DNA of 64,000 nucleotides from Strigops habroptila. Its lineage: Eukaryota > Chordata > Aves > Psittaciformes > Psittacidae. The stretch covers positions 2,207,569 to 2,271,568 of the forward strand of contig NC_044297.2 in the NCBI RefSeq assembly GCF_004027225.2, given 5' to 3'. The position numbers and the translations under genes were made by a program. The notes beneath the pieces are model-generated. The model was given only the letters and a program-made list of their open reading frames with translations. It was not told the origin of the DNA and did not search any database. Shown piece after piece: positions 50,086-59,727 of this stretch (its first letter is position 1; the number at the start of each line of letters is the position of its first letter).

Positions 50086-50109
50086 CTCCCATGAAAGAAG
50101 AGCGGGAGG
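50086..50109 (+). other. RASSF2: 5' UTR part of RASSF2 start exon, with upstream ATG
   Basis: The pyrimidine-rich acceptor ending TTCAG at 50085 leaves 24 nt of leader before the start codon. An ATG at 50091 (C at -3, weak context) opens a frame that overlaps the real start. Confidence 0.65.
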
Positions 50110-50168
50110 ATGGATTACGGCGGCTGCGAGTACCCGGTTCCTTGCGGGAAAGACAAATACATCTCCAA
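50110..50168 (+). CDS. RASSF2: RASSF2 coding exon 1
   Basis: Residues 1-19 plus two bases of K20 ([19 protein letters not shown]). Donor GTAAGA. Confidence 0.95.
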
Positions 50169-53100
50169 GTAAGATGCTTGGCAGGGCTGGAGCACAGGAA
50201 TACCATCAGTGCTGCTAGATGGGGAGTTCACCGCAATATTCCGGGGCGGGTTTGAGCTGGGAGGAGTGGAGTGACCCTGGGATGTAACTCGATTTGGTTG
50301 GATTTGGATTGAGAAAGCCATTTTGGGGCAAGAAATGGCCATTTCCTTTTAAAAAATGGGGTTGTTGATGGGATTTTGAGATGTTTTTTCTTAGGAGCAT
50401 GGCCAAATGCTTCTATAAACCATGAAATACTTCATAGAGTTTAGGAAGTAGAGGTTTTGCTGGAGAAGTCCGCATTAGGAATTGCTTTTTTGTGCTTTGG
50501 TAAAGAAGTAAAATGCTTCCTAAGTTCCAAGGAGGATTTTTGGGGAGATAAAGCAGCTTTGTGCTACTTCCCCCCTCTTTTTTCTTCCTCCAAACCCTGA
50601 ACCCCCAAATGATTTGTGCTTATTATACTGGTCTGCTGGTGCTGAGCATCCTCCAACTCCATCAGCCACCCAGCTGAGTTAAGGACAGCTTTGTGATGGA
50701 TTGCCAGGGTCATTGCTTCCCGGGATTCAGAGCTGGGAATGGGTGATTTTGAATGATTATTTTTAATGTTCATTATTCATTTGCAACTGGAACAGGCCTC
50801 AGGCTTAATCTGAGCTCAAGGTCAGGCTCTGGAACGAGGAGCTGATGTGATAAACTCGCCTGTGATAACTTGTGACTCCAGCATGACCCAAGGGCTTGGG
50901 TGCTCTGAAAATACACTGTTTTTTCCAACCTTGTGACCAAATCCCCCACAGTCTGACAGGTTTTGTTGTGTCTTTTCACAAGGTTCATGGTTGCAGGGAG
51001 CTTGTCCCTATAAGGGTTGAACCCACAGTGGATACCCCCAACAAGGGATGTCTAAAGGCAGCAAAAGACCCAAATCTGCCTGAAATGAAGCTGGTTTGGG
51101 TCCCCCAGCAGTGATGCACATTCATTGCCCAGCCTGACCCTGGAAGCAATTCCTGCTTTCTCCCATATTCCCACAATTTCCCCCCCTGGCCAGCCCAGGG
51201 GTACCGCACAGTGCCTGCAATGTCCCCCCTTGCTCCTCCACCCCTCTTCTCAGCATCTTTCCCATTTTTCCTCTCAGAAACGAGCTCCTTTTACACTTGA
51301 AGACGTACAACATCTACTATGAAGGACAAAACTTGCAGCTGCGGCACCGGGAGGTAAGAACCCCCCTGGAGCAGGGACCCAGCAGTGAAAACCCAATGAA
51401 ATTGGGTTTGATTCACACTAAAGCCATCATTTCTTGGTGCTGTTCCTTGCTGTTTGTATCTCGGAGCCTGAGCTGCCCATCTCTCCTGCAGGAGGAAGGT
51501 GAACTCATCGTGGAGGGGCTGCTGAACATCTCCTGGGGCTTGCGGCGACCCATCCGCCTGCAGATGCAGGATGACAACCAGCGCATCCGCCCTCCACCAT
51601 CCTCTTCCTCCTGGCACTCGGGCTGCAACCTGGGAGCCCATGGGTGAGCGAGGGGAGAAGAATCATGGAATTAGGGAAAAAAGAGGGAAAAAGGGGTAGG
51701 TTCAGCTTTGCTTGTGCAGGTTGGGTGCTGGAGCTTGCTAAAAAGTGGTTTTGGGCTTCAGCATCCCTGCCTGGGAAGGCAGCTGGGATAAGACCCTCCA
51801 AAGGGTTTTTTGGGAGCAGAACAGGGTTGGATTTGGGACTTATATTGCAACTAGACTGTGCTGCAATCCTACAGGGCTGGTTATCTGCCAAATCCGAGGG
51901 AGAACAGGCTGCTTCCCATCCTGGAAACAGCAGCGTGGGGGCTTAAAGGGGAAATTATCCCTGTTCTCATTCCTGCTGCAGCTCTTTGCTAACAGGGCAC
52001 CCTTCATTATCCATTGCCAGGTCTGTGCTGAAGCCCAGCACCTTGCCAGACATCCAGGTCACGGATGCAGAGGCTGTGCCAAACAGAGAAGCTCCCCGGA
52101 GCGGTGCAGGTGAGCCGGGCACGGATCCGGATGGATTTGGCTGGGAGTTGGGAGCAGCTGCTTTATGCTCCAGTTTCATTGGAGGAAACATAAACCAGGC
52201 ATTTATTTTCTCCAGCAGTCATGTCCCCATCGTCCCCCTGGTTCCTTTAAGCCATTTGCAAAGCACCTCTATTTCATGTATTTAATTGCAGCAAGAAAAA
52301 CCATCACCCCAATGGGCCGAAACCCTTCCAAAGGGATTTTGCTTGGGGAAGGGATGTGCTGAAGAGGAGCTTGGAAAGAAATAGGGGGATGGAGCAAAGA
52401 GCCTCGTGGGATCATTGGGAAAAGGATGTCGGCACTTCCCCTTCCCGGAGGCTCTGCTTTTAGGGAAGAAGAATAGGGCTGTTGGGAAGTGCCGTTGCCA
52501 TGGGGAAGTCAACACTGCTGCAAAGTGTTTTCCCCTCCCTGGTTTCTCCTTCTTTATGGAGGGGGAAGAGCCCTTCAGACAGTGCTTCGTTAACCCCTTG
52601 TTTGGAGCACAAGGCAGCACAAGGTGTCTCACCGGCAATTCCCACTGGGAAAAACGGCTTTATGCATTTTTCCCATTAAATCAGGGCATTTTTCAGGTGT
52701 TCCTGGCTTTTTCAAAGTATTTTTTGGGGGGAGTGGTGATATTTTGATGGAAATAGACCCTGCAGACAGAGAAGAACCAGCCAATCCTTCCAGCTCCAGG
52801 ATGCTCATCCACTTCCCAGCTCAGGAAGTGCAAAACTTATTGATCCATGAAACACTTTGCCCCATCCTTCATTCTCCAGCTTTTCCCCTTTCTCTTTCTG
52901 ATCTCTCCATGCACAACACTTATTTCCCCCCCTTCTTAATTCAAGCTTGCCCTGGTGATACCCACACCGCGTCGGGCCATAGAACTACCCCAGCAGCTAT
53001 TTCAGCCCAATGACGTTAATCCTCCGCCAGTGCATAAGAAAGAACTCTTTTATTACATTTCTTCCTCCAAAAGCCTGTTAAAATCAGTGCATAACGTGCG

Positions 53101-56100
53101 TGCCCATCTCCTCCTGAGTGCTTAGTCACTGTGGCCTGTGGTGTGCATCTAGAGAGGAGAGATTTGTCTTGCTGCAGACATGCTTGGAATGAAAACATCC
53201 AAGCTTGAGCCCCAGAGGTTCATTAAAAATGGATGAAGAGCTGGTTTATAATAATCTGGAGCCAGGCCAGTTTTCACACAGAGATCTGAAGCACTGGCCT
53301 CTTTTGCCTGTTCTCATTAAAGGAGAAGAGAAAAATATAGAAGTTAGATAATGAAAAAGCAAGTAAAGATGCTCCAGCCGCCGGGAGAAGAGGCTTTATC
53401 CAGGTAGCAGCCTGGATTTAAGCAGTTCATTATGAATTAATAGGCTCCTTTAAGAGCTGGGGGAGAATAAACCAGTAGCTGCCATGGCTTAAACTGGTGG
53501 GTTAAATCTGTGCTGAGCAGTTTGTGGGGCCATATGTCTGGGATGGGAACTTTTGCATCCATGGGGGGATTTCCAGCTGCTATTTCGCAGCAGGGGTAGG
53601 ACCCTGGGGGGTTCCCCTTTGCCCCAGGTCATAGAATCATAGAATCTCAGACTGGTTTGTGTTGGAGGGAGCTTAAAGCTCATCCAGTTCCAACCCCTGC
53701 CATGGACAGGGACACCTTCCACTAGAGCAGGTTGCTCCAAGCCCCTGTGTCCAACCTGGCCTTGAACACTGCCAGGGATGGGGCAGCCACAGCTTCTCTG
53801 GGAAAAGTCTGTGCCAGCACCTCAGCACCCTCACAGGGAAGAGCTTCTGCCTCAGAGCTCATCTCAATCTCCCCTCTGGCAGGTTAAAGCCATTCCCCTT
53901 GGCCTGTCCCTCCAGGCCCTTGTCCAAAGCCCCTCTCCAGGTTTCCTGGAGCCCCTTTAGGCACTGGAGCTGCTCTAAGGTGTCCCCTTCAGGAGCCTTC
54001 TCTTCTCCAGGCTGCCCCAGCCCAGCTCTCTCAGCCTGGCTCCAGAGCAGAGCTGCTCCAGCCCTCGCAGCAGCTCCAGGGCCTCCTCTGGCCTCGCTCC
54101 AGCAGCTCCACGTCCCTCTGGTGCTGTTGCCCCAGAGCTGGATCAGGACTGCAGGGGGGTCTCCCCTTCCCGCAGCAGAGGGGCAGGATCCCCTCCTGAC
54201 CTGCTGCTCACGCTCTGGGGGTGCAGCCCAGCACACGGGGGGGTTCTGGGCTCAAGCACACACTGAAGCCGGGTCATGGGGAGCTTCTCCTCACCCAACA
54301 CCCCAAGTCCTTCTCCTCAGGGCTGTCCTTCCAACGTGTCTTTTCCAGCCCCCAAATCACAAGCAGAGGAGACGCCGCAGCTGATGCGGACACGGAGCGA
54401 TGTTGGGGTACGGCACCGGGGCAGTGCCCGCACCCCCAGCGAGCAGCGACGCATCCGCCGGCACCGCTTCTCCATCAACGGGCACTTCTACAACCACAAG
54501 GTGAGCCCCAGGCTCCCCAGAGCCTCTCCCCACTGGCGGAATCCAAGGTTTAAATGGACTTTGCATCCCACAGACATCCGTGTTCACGCCGGCGTACGGC
54601 TCCATCACCAACGTCCGCATAAACAGCACGATGACGACTCCCCAGGTCCTCAAACTGCTGCTCAATAAATTCAAGGTACATTAGATATCCCACCCCAATG
54701 CTCCTCAGTTGCTCTGCATGGGGAGTTTATATCCCATGGATACAAAACACAATGGCAGAGCGAAATAATGTGGTATGTTCTTTAAAGCTGGGGAAATCTC
54801 AGGTGGAATTGTGGCCCTTTAACAGTGATTTATGTCTCCATTCAGATTGAAAACTCAGCGGAGGAGTTTGCGCTGTACATTGTCCACACCAGTGGAGGTG
54901 AGTGTCCAAAACCCCCCTGGTGCAGCCATGGCAAAGCCCCATCACACACTGGGCTGACCACTGGTGCTTTTGGCATTGCAGAGAAGCAGAAGCTGCGAGG
55001 CAGCGATTACCCCCTGATCGCCCGCATCCTGCAGGGCCCCTGCGAGCAGGTCTCCAAGGTCTTCCTCATGGAGAAGGACCAGGTGGAAGAAGTCACCTAT
55101 GACGTGAGTTTGAAAGCACGGGATGCTTGTGGATGGGCTTGGGAGGCAGCCGGGGCCGGAATACTGCGTGGATATAGAATCCCAGCCTGGTTTGTGTTGG
55201 AAAGGACCTTAAAGCCCACCCAATTCCAGCCCCCTGCTTATGTTTGCTGTGAAACAAGCAGGCTGATCTGAGGTCTCAAACGTTATTCACAAGGAACAAA
55301 GTTCTATTTAGCTTTCTAGAGCCATTCATTTCTATTGAAATGACTATAAAACCTTTACTAAATAAAAGACATGCCATGAATATTAGCCACAAGTTGCTGT
55401 CAGCTGCCTGCTCTTTCCACACAGTGTTTCTAAAAGGCTTTTTGTGCCCTTTTGCTTTGCTTTGAGCCCGCATCTCCCTGTGAGAACTCCCCATCTTATG
55501 AGAAAAACCTTGTCCTGTGCCTAAAAAGCACCTTTAAAGTCTAACCAAGAACAAACACCCACAGCCCTGTTTTGCCATCCCAAATCTGAGCACAGAAGAG
55601 CAATAGCTGCACAGCCTTGAGCCTAATTCATACCTTTCCTGCTGAGGAACGCGCTGCGGGGTGGGAATGGCTCGGTTGTGCCATCTGCCGGCTTCCTCCC
55701 ACCTTCCTCCTCAAACCAGAGCAAAATGAAGCACTTTTTAGAGTATATTTGGGCTTAAACAGCGCTCAGTCACACGCTGGGTTTGCTCAGGGCTCACCAT
55801 AAGAAGCAGCCAAGTCTTGCAGCCAGTGGGTAAAGCAAATAAGGTTCATGGGGATTTTTTCCCCTATAATTAGCTGGCTGTGCAGGGAAACATGGTTTCT
55901 TTTAGGGTTGTTGCAAAAGGCAGTGGGGGTCCTTGATTTCCCCAGTTAAATGAGGGAGAGGATGCTGCGAAGTTGCCTTCAGCCTCACGGGGTGGGTGCA
56001 TCGCCCTCTTCATTGCCTGTTTTGATGTTTCTCCTCCACCCAGGTAGCTCAGTACATCAAATTCGAGATGCCCATCCTCAGGAGCTTCATCCAGAAGCTG

Positions 56101-56405
56101 GAGGAAGAGGAGGATCGCGAAGTGAAGAAGCTAATGCGCAAGTACGCCAGGCTCGGTGGCATCGAGGGGAGATGCTAGGAGTTAAGGACATGGTTGGAGG
56201 GTTATTTTGATGCTGAGGATTCATTTGCACAGCCTTGCATCCCTAATCCATGCATTATTCCAAGGCTTTCTTGGCAGTTTGGGTTAAAACCCCAGCTTGC
56301 TGCTGCAAAAATCCTCTTTTCCTTTGCCTCTCCAGATACTCCATCCTCCGGCTGATGATTGAGCAAAGGCTGGAGGAGATTTCCGAAGGCCCGACGGCGA
56401 TGTGA
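50110..56405 (+). CDS. RASSF2: RASSF2, Ras association domain family member 2, spliced from 10 coding exons
   Basis: RASSF2 is a K-Ras-binding adaptor and tumour suppressor that binds the MST1/2 (Hippo) kinases through its C-terminal SARAH helix. The ten exons join in frame to 323 residues, near the 326 of the human protein, and all introns are GT-AG. Visible parts are the N-terminus [20 protein letters not shown]; the conserved [12 protein letters not shown] and [20 protein letters not shown] blocks; a variable linker (about 96-125); a basic patch [15 protein letters not shown]; the Ras-association domain (about 177-268); and the SARAH region (about 269-317, Glu/Lys-rich). The ATG at 50110 has A at -3 and G at +4. 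An out-of-frame ATG lies 19 nt upstream. Similarity is specific to RASSF2 rather than RASSF4 or RASSF6. Confidence 0.97.
50169..51277 (+). other. RASSF2: RASSF2 intron
   Basis: A 1.1-kb GT-AG intron. No repeat element or other exon recognised. Confidence 0.9.
51278..51353 (+). CDS. RASSF2: RASSF2 coding exon 2
   Basis: Residues 20-45, reading [20 protein letters not shown], then QLRHRE. Acceptor CCTCTCAG, donor GTAAGA, ends in phase 0. Confidence 0.97.
51492..51643 (+). CDS. RASSF2: RASSF2 coding exon 3
   Basis: Residues 46-95 plus two bases of G96. It carries [20 protein letters not shown] and [20 protein letters not shown]. The acceptor CCTGCAG is followed by GAG. The intron before it is 138 bp. 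Confidence 0.97.
51644..52020 (+). other. RASSF2: RASSF2 intron (377 bp)
   Basis: A GT-AG intron (donor GTGAGC, acceptor TTGCCAG), with nothing else recognised. Confidence 0.9.
52021..52109 (+). CDS. RASSF2: RASSF2 coding exon 4 (variable linker)
   Basis: Residues 96-125 plus one base of A126, reading [20 protein letters not shown]. It is the least conserved part of the protein. The frame and both splice sites fit the neighbouring exons. Confidence 0.92.
52110..54348 (+). other. RASSF2: RASSF2 intron with large antisense CR1
   Basis: A 2.2-kb GT-AG intron. An antisense CR1 at about 53628-54326 takes up its last third and stops about 22 nt before the acceptor, so the branch-point region lies in CR1-derived DNA. 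Confidence 0.9.
53628..54326 (-). mobile_element. CR1 LINE, about 700 bp
   Basis: Antisense copy starting with a doubled reversed terminus (ATAGAATCATAGAATCTC) and ending about 22 nt before a RASSF2 acceptor. Confidence 0.9.
54349..54500 (+). CDS. RASSF2: RASSF2 coding exon 5
   Basis: Residues 126-176. It reads [18 protein letters not shown], then the basic [19 protein letters not shown]. Acceptor TTTTCCAG, donor GTGAGC, ends in phase 0. Confidence 0.97.
54574..54675 (+). CDS. RASSF2: RASSF2 coding exon 6 (start of Ras-association domain)
   Basis: Residues 177-210, phase 0 at both ends: [20 protein letters not shown], then [14 protein letters not shown]. The intron before it is only 73 bp. 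Confidence 0.97.
54846..54897 (+). CDS. RASSF2: RASSF2 coding exon 7
   Basis: Residues 211-227 plus one base of E228: [17 protein letters not shown], inside the Ras-association domain. The flanking introns are 170 and 84 bp. Confidence 0.97.
54982..55103 (+). CDS. RASSF2: RASSF2 coding exon 8 (end of Ras-association domain)
   Basis: Residues 228-268: [20 protein letters not shown], then [20 protein letters not shown]. Ends in phase 0 before GTGAGT. Confidence 0.97.
55104..56043 (+). other. RASSF2: RASSF2 intron (940 bp)
   Basis: A GT-AG intron with a short antisense CR1 3' fragment at about 55172-55240. Nothing else recognised. Confidence 0.9.
55172..55240 (-). mobile_element. CR1 LINE 3' end
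   Basis: About 70 bp, antisense, ATAGAATCCCAGCCTGGTTT onward. Confidence 0.8.
56044..56141 (+). CDS. RASSF2: RASSF2 coding exon 9 (SARAH helix)
   Basis: Residues 269-300 plus two bases of K301: [20 protein letters not shown], then [12 protein letters not shown], a charged amphipathic helix typical of SARAH domains. Donor GTACGC. Confidence 0.97.
56336..56405 (+). CDS. RASSF2: RASSF2 coding exon 10 (C-terminus)
   Basis: Residues 301-323 and the TGA stop: [18 protein letters not shown], then PTAM. It completes the SARAH helix. The intron before it is 194 bp, with acceptor CTCCAG. Confidence 0.97.
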
Positions 56406-58374
56406 AACGCTTCACCAGCTCCAGGTTGCATCACATGAAGAGCCGCTTGCCTGCAGGATGTACTGTACCAAATCCCAACCCCACGTCATTCCCGGAGCGC
56501 TCCCAGTGTCCTCCTGGATCACTCCAGCTCTGAGCCAACCCATCCTCCCGCACCTTCATCTGCGCAGCATCCTCGGGGGGTTCCTCATCTGCAAATGGGA
56601 GTTTTCCCAGCAAGGCTCTGGGCATCTTCAGCCAAAACCTCAAATCCCTGCAAATAACAGGGGGAAAAGCAAGAAAGAGGAAATCCATGAGCAGGATGAA
56701 GCCACTGAGGATGGGGACAAGAAATTCTGGGCTCTGTTTGAAGATCCTGGTTTCAGCAGTGCCTGCGTGGGGCTCCCTGCATAGGACCCACCCCTCGGTG
56801 GCAAGAGCACAAATAATTCCTCTTTTTTTCACCTAAAAAAGCACATTTCTATTGCAATAATTCGCAGGCGACTGGAAGCTTTTGTAAATCGAGTGGATTT
56901 TAACACTTTTGCTGCCGAAAACAAACCTGGGGACCGAGGGTCGGATTTACAGCAAAAGAGTAAATCACGTTTTTCCCAGCACATTCCCTTAACCTGCATC
57001 TGGTCTCATAACCCCCATCCTGCTCCTTTCTAATTTGCACTAATGTTAGGGAAAAAAAAGCAAACCACGATGTCAAACCTCTCTGGTAGCTGTAACATGC
57101 CAAATAATGCTCGGAGGAATAGTGGGTGGCGATGAGCATCTCCTGAGGGATGCTGTATGGAAAGCAGGAGGGATGGCAGGAGGAGGGGAGGCAGAAATAG
57201 AGGGGCTTATTCTCCACATGGATTTTGGGGCAGTGCCAGCACATTGTCCTGGGTTCAGCAGGACCAGGACTGGCTCTGTTACCACCATCACACCTGGAAA
57301 ACCCTCTTTCCTCCCGGGCTAAACCAGCAATATCCATTTTATACCTCGATGTGAACTAAAACTCGTGACTTTCTCCCTCCTTTTGAGTTTTTGCAATGCA
57401 TCTTTGTAAGTTTTGGGGTCTAATTTTAATGGTACCTTCTCCACCTTTAACACATTGTTAGGGAAAGGATTGTACAGCGAGAAAAGCTTTTTGTGTGTGT
57501 GAAGGATGACTGTGGCATCGCTTCGCTGGGTAACAAGGACACAAAACATGTAGCAACTTAATACAGAATGAACCACCCTGAGTTAGAGCCTGGTTTGTTC
57601 AAACTAAAGCACTTTGCAGATAGAAATGCTACCGAAATGGGCTCCATGGGGGCCAGGAGCAATGAGGGAGAAGAGCAAAACTTGCCTGAATCCCAATGGA
57701 GTTTCCCAAGGAGAAAAGCTCCCTTTTTGGAGACTCACAACCAAATTGCTGGAGGATTCTGTGGAGGAGTGTTGGGCTGTTGTAGAGTTTAGAGACTATT
57801 TAGCCCCATGCACCATGGTTAGTGAGCTCCATTCACTGGCTATTTCTCTCCCAGAAAGTAAAACTCACCTCTAGAAGAAAACTTCTGCACTGCTGAGCCT
57901 TGTTTCAAACACTCTGAGGGTTTTAAAGCTGATATATGAAGGGTTTTTTGCCCCCTCGAGGCTGAGCTCTGCATCCCCAAGGTTATCCCCAGCCACACTT
58001 TGCTTTCTCCCCAGCGTTATCCAGCCCATTGAAGCCCATTTATCCCTCCCCGTGCAGGAGGGGGATTCGAGTGACGTTGGCTCCACTTATCAAAGCTTTA
58101 TCCACCGGGAAAAGTGAGTCGAGCTCAGCGGGCACAGACGGGAAGAGCGGCAAAGGGTGCACGGGTAAGGGCAGCTTCCTTGGCATGGAGCTGAGGGATA
58201 AAAAGAGAAGGAATCGGGCAGATATCAAGGTAGAAAGTGGAGGGTTTTGGCACACACTGGAGCTGGAGGTTGGGATGGGGAGAGCAGCCTGTGGAGGCAC
58301 CACAGCCTGTCCGGCTGCTTCAGTGACGGGCTTTTCCCTGGGTTGTGATCCATAAGTTTGGATGCTGTAGGGGA

Positions 58375-58380
58375 AATAAA
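58375..58380 (+). terminator. RASSF2: Candidate RASSF2 poly(A) signal (proximal)
   Basis: AATAAA in a purine-rich setting. A second AATAAA follows at 58525-58530. Confidence 0.4.
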
Positions 58381-58524
58381 AAGGGGGAAAAACAGGAAGG
58401 AAAACAAAACCTCATGTCTTTATTTGTGCAGAGTTTGCTGCCCAGGTTTGTGGTGTTTCAGAGGTGGTGATGCAGCTGCAAACAGCTGGAAGGGGGATGC
58501 ATGCTTCTCCTGGCTTTCCTTACT

Positions 58525-58530
58525 AATAAA
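58525..58530 (+). terminator. RASSF2: Candidate RASSF2 poly(A) signal (distal)
   Basis: AATAAA followed within 20-60 nt by T/G-containing sequence. It is the last such signal before the CR1 pair upstream of the Shadoo-like gene. Confidence 0.4.
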
Positions 58531-58924
58531 CTTCATTAGCTGGAGAATCAGGGCAGCAAAATGAGGCAAAGTAATTAATCAAACCCTATTTTTGTGTTTT
58601 CAAAGTGCTGGATTTCAAAGGGGAGGGTGTCAGGCCTGGCACCTTCTAGCGGGGGCCGCGGGAGGGAAACGCTGACACAGGGAAGCTGCAGCCAGGGGGG
58701 GCTCTGCTTGTTGAAAAGGCTTTTGTCAACACAGCTCCTGCTATTTTGGGGATGGTTTTGGGGCCTCGATGGCTCAGCAGCTTTGGTACAATGAGCCTGT
58801 TTGCTGAGCTGCTGGCTGGGGAGGCTGCAGGGTGAGGGACGAGGCAGGGGGGAATCACATCGTGGTGCTCCGGTGCTTTGCAGAGGGGTGGAAAAATGAA
58901 GGGGCAACTTTGCTTGGGAAGCCA

Positions 58925-59122
58925 TAGGATGATGGAATGGTTTGGGTTGGAAGGGAGCTTAAAGCTCACCCAGTTCCAACCCCCTGCCATGGGCAGGGAC
59001 ACCTTCCACTAGAGCAGGTTGCTCCAAGCCCCTGTGTCCAACCTGGCCTTGAACACTGCCAGGGATGGGGCAGCCACAGCTTCTCTGGGCACCCTGTGCC
59101 AGCGCCTCAGCACCCTCACAGG
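58925..59122 (-). mobile_element. CR1 LINE, left arm of inverted pair
   Basis: Antisense copy of about 200 bp. It is the reverse complement of the 3' part of the copy at 59238-59637. Confidence 0.9.
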
Positions 59123-59159
59123 TGTCAGGAGGGTTTGCATAACATCAGGCTGACAGTGC

Positions 59160-59238
59160 CCACTCTTCATATTAATTAAATATATAGAATATCATAAATA
59201 TGTACAATAATACATTAATTATGTTAAATATGTTACTA
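59160..59238. repeat. AT-rich block between inverted CR1 copies
   Basis: Nearly pure A/T with ATTAATTAAATATATAG and related runs, in an otherwise GC-rich area. Confidence 0.7.
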
Positions 59239-59637
59239 GGAGAGCTGAGCTGGTTCAGCCTGGAGAAGAGAAGGCTCCTGAAGGGGAGACCTTAGAGCAG
59301 CTCCAGTGCCTAAAGGGGCTCCAGGAAACCTGGAGAGGGGCTTTGGGCAAGGGCCTGTAGGGATAGAACAAGGGGAATGGCTTTAACCTGCCAGAGGGGA
59401 GACTGAGATGAGCTCTGAGGCAGAAGCTCTTCCCTGTGAGGGTGCTGAGGCACTGGTACAGGGTGCCCAGAGAAGCTGTGGCTGCCCCATCCCTGGCAGT
59501 GTTCAAGGCCAGGTTGGACACAGGGGCTTGGAGCAACCTGCTCTAGTGGAAGGTGTCCCTGCCCGTGGCAGGGGTTGGAACTGGATGAGCTTTAAGGTCC
59601 CTTCCAACCCAAACCAGTCTGGGATTCTGTGATTATT
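59238..59637 (+). mobile_element. CR1 LINE, right arm of inverted pair
   Basis: Sense copy of about 400 bp ending CAGTCTGGGATTCTGTGATT, 80 nt before the Shadoo-like exon. Confidence 0.9.
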
Positions 59638-59727
59638 AACCATAGGTTGTCCGATCCTAAGGCCACCACACGGCGCACAGACCGTGCTCACTGTCCCTCC
59701 CTGTGCCCCCTCCGCAGGTCGGGCAGG

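Larger units (their letters stand above)
56406..58550 (+). other. RASSF2: Probable 3' UTR of RASSF2
   Basis: About 2.1 kb of non-coding sequence between the RASSF2 stop and two AATAAA signals (58375-58380 and 58525-58530). No other gene structure is visible. Which signal is used is unknown. Confidence 0.55.
58551..59717. other. Spacer between RASSF2 and the Shadoo-like exon
   Basis: Holds an antisense CR1 (about 58925-59122), an AT-rich block (about 59160-59238) and a sense CR1 (about 59238-59637). Any upstream leader exon or promoter of the Shadoo-like gene should lie here or within the CpG-rich exon itself. A small CpG-containing patch at about 58645-58680 is the only other hint. Confidence 0.5.
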
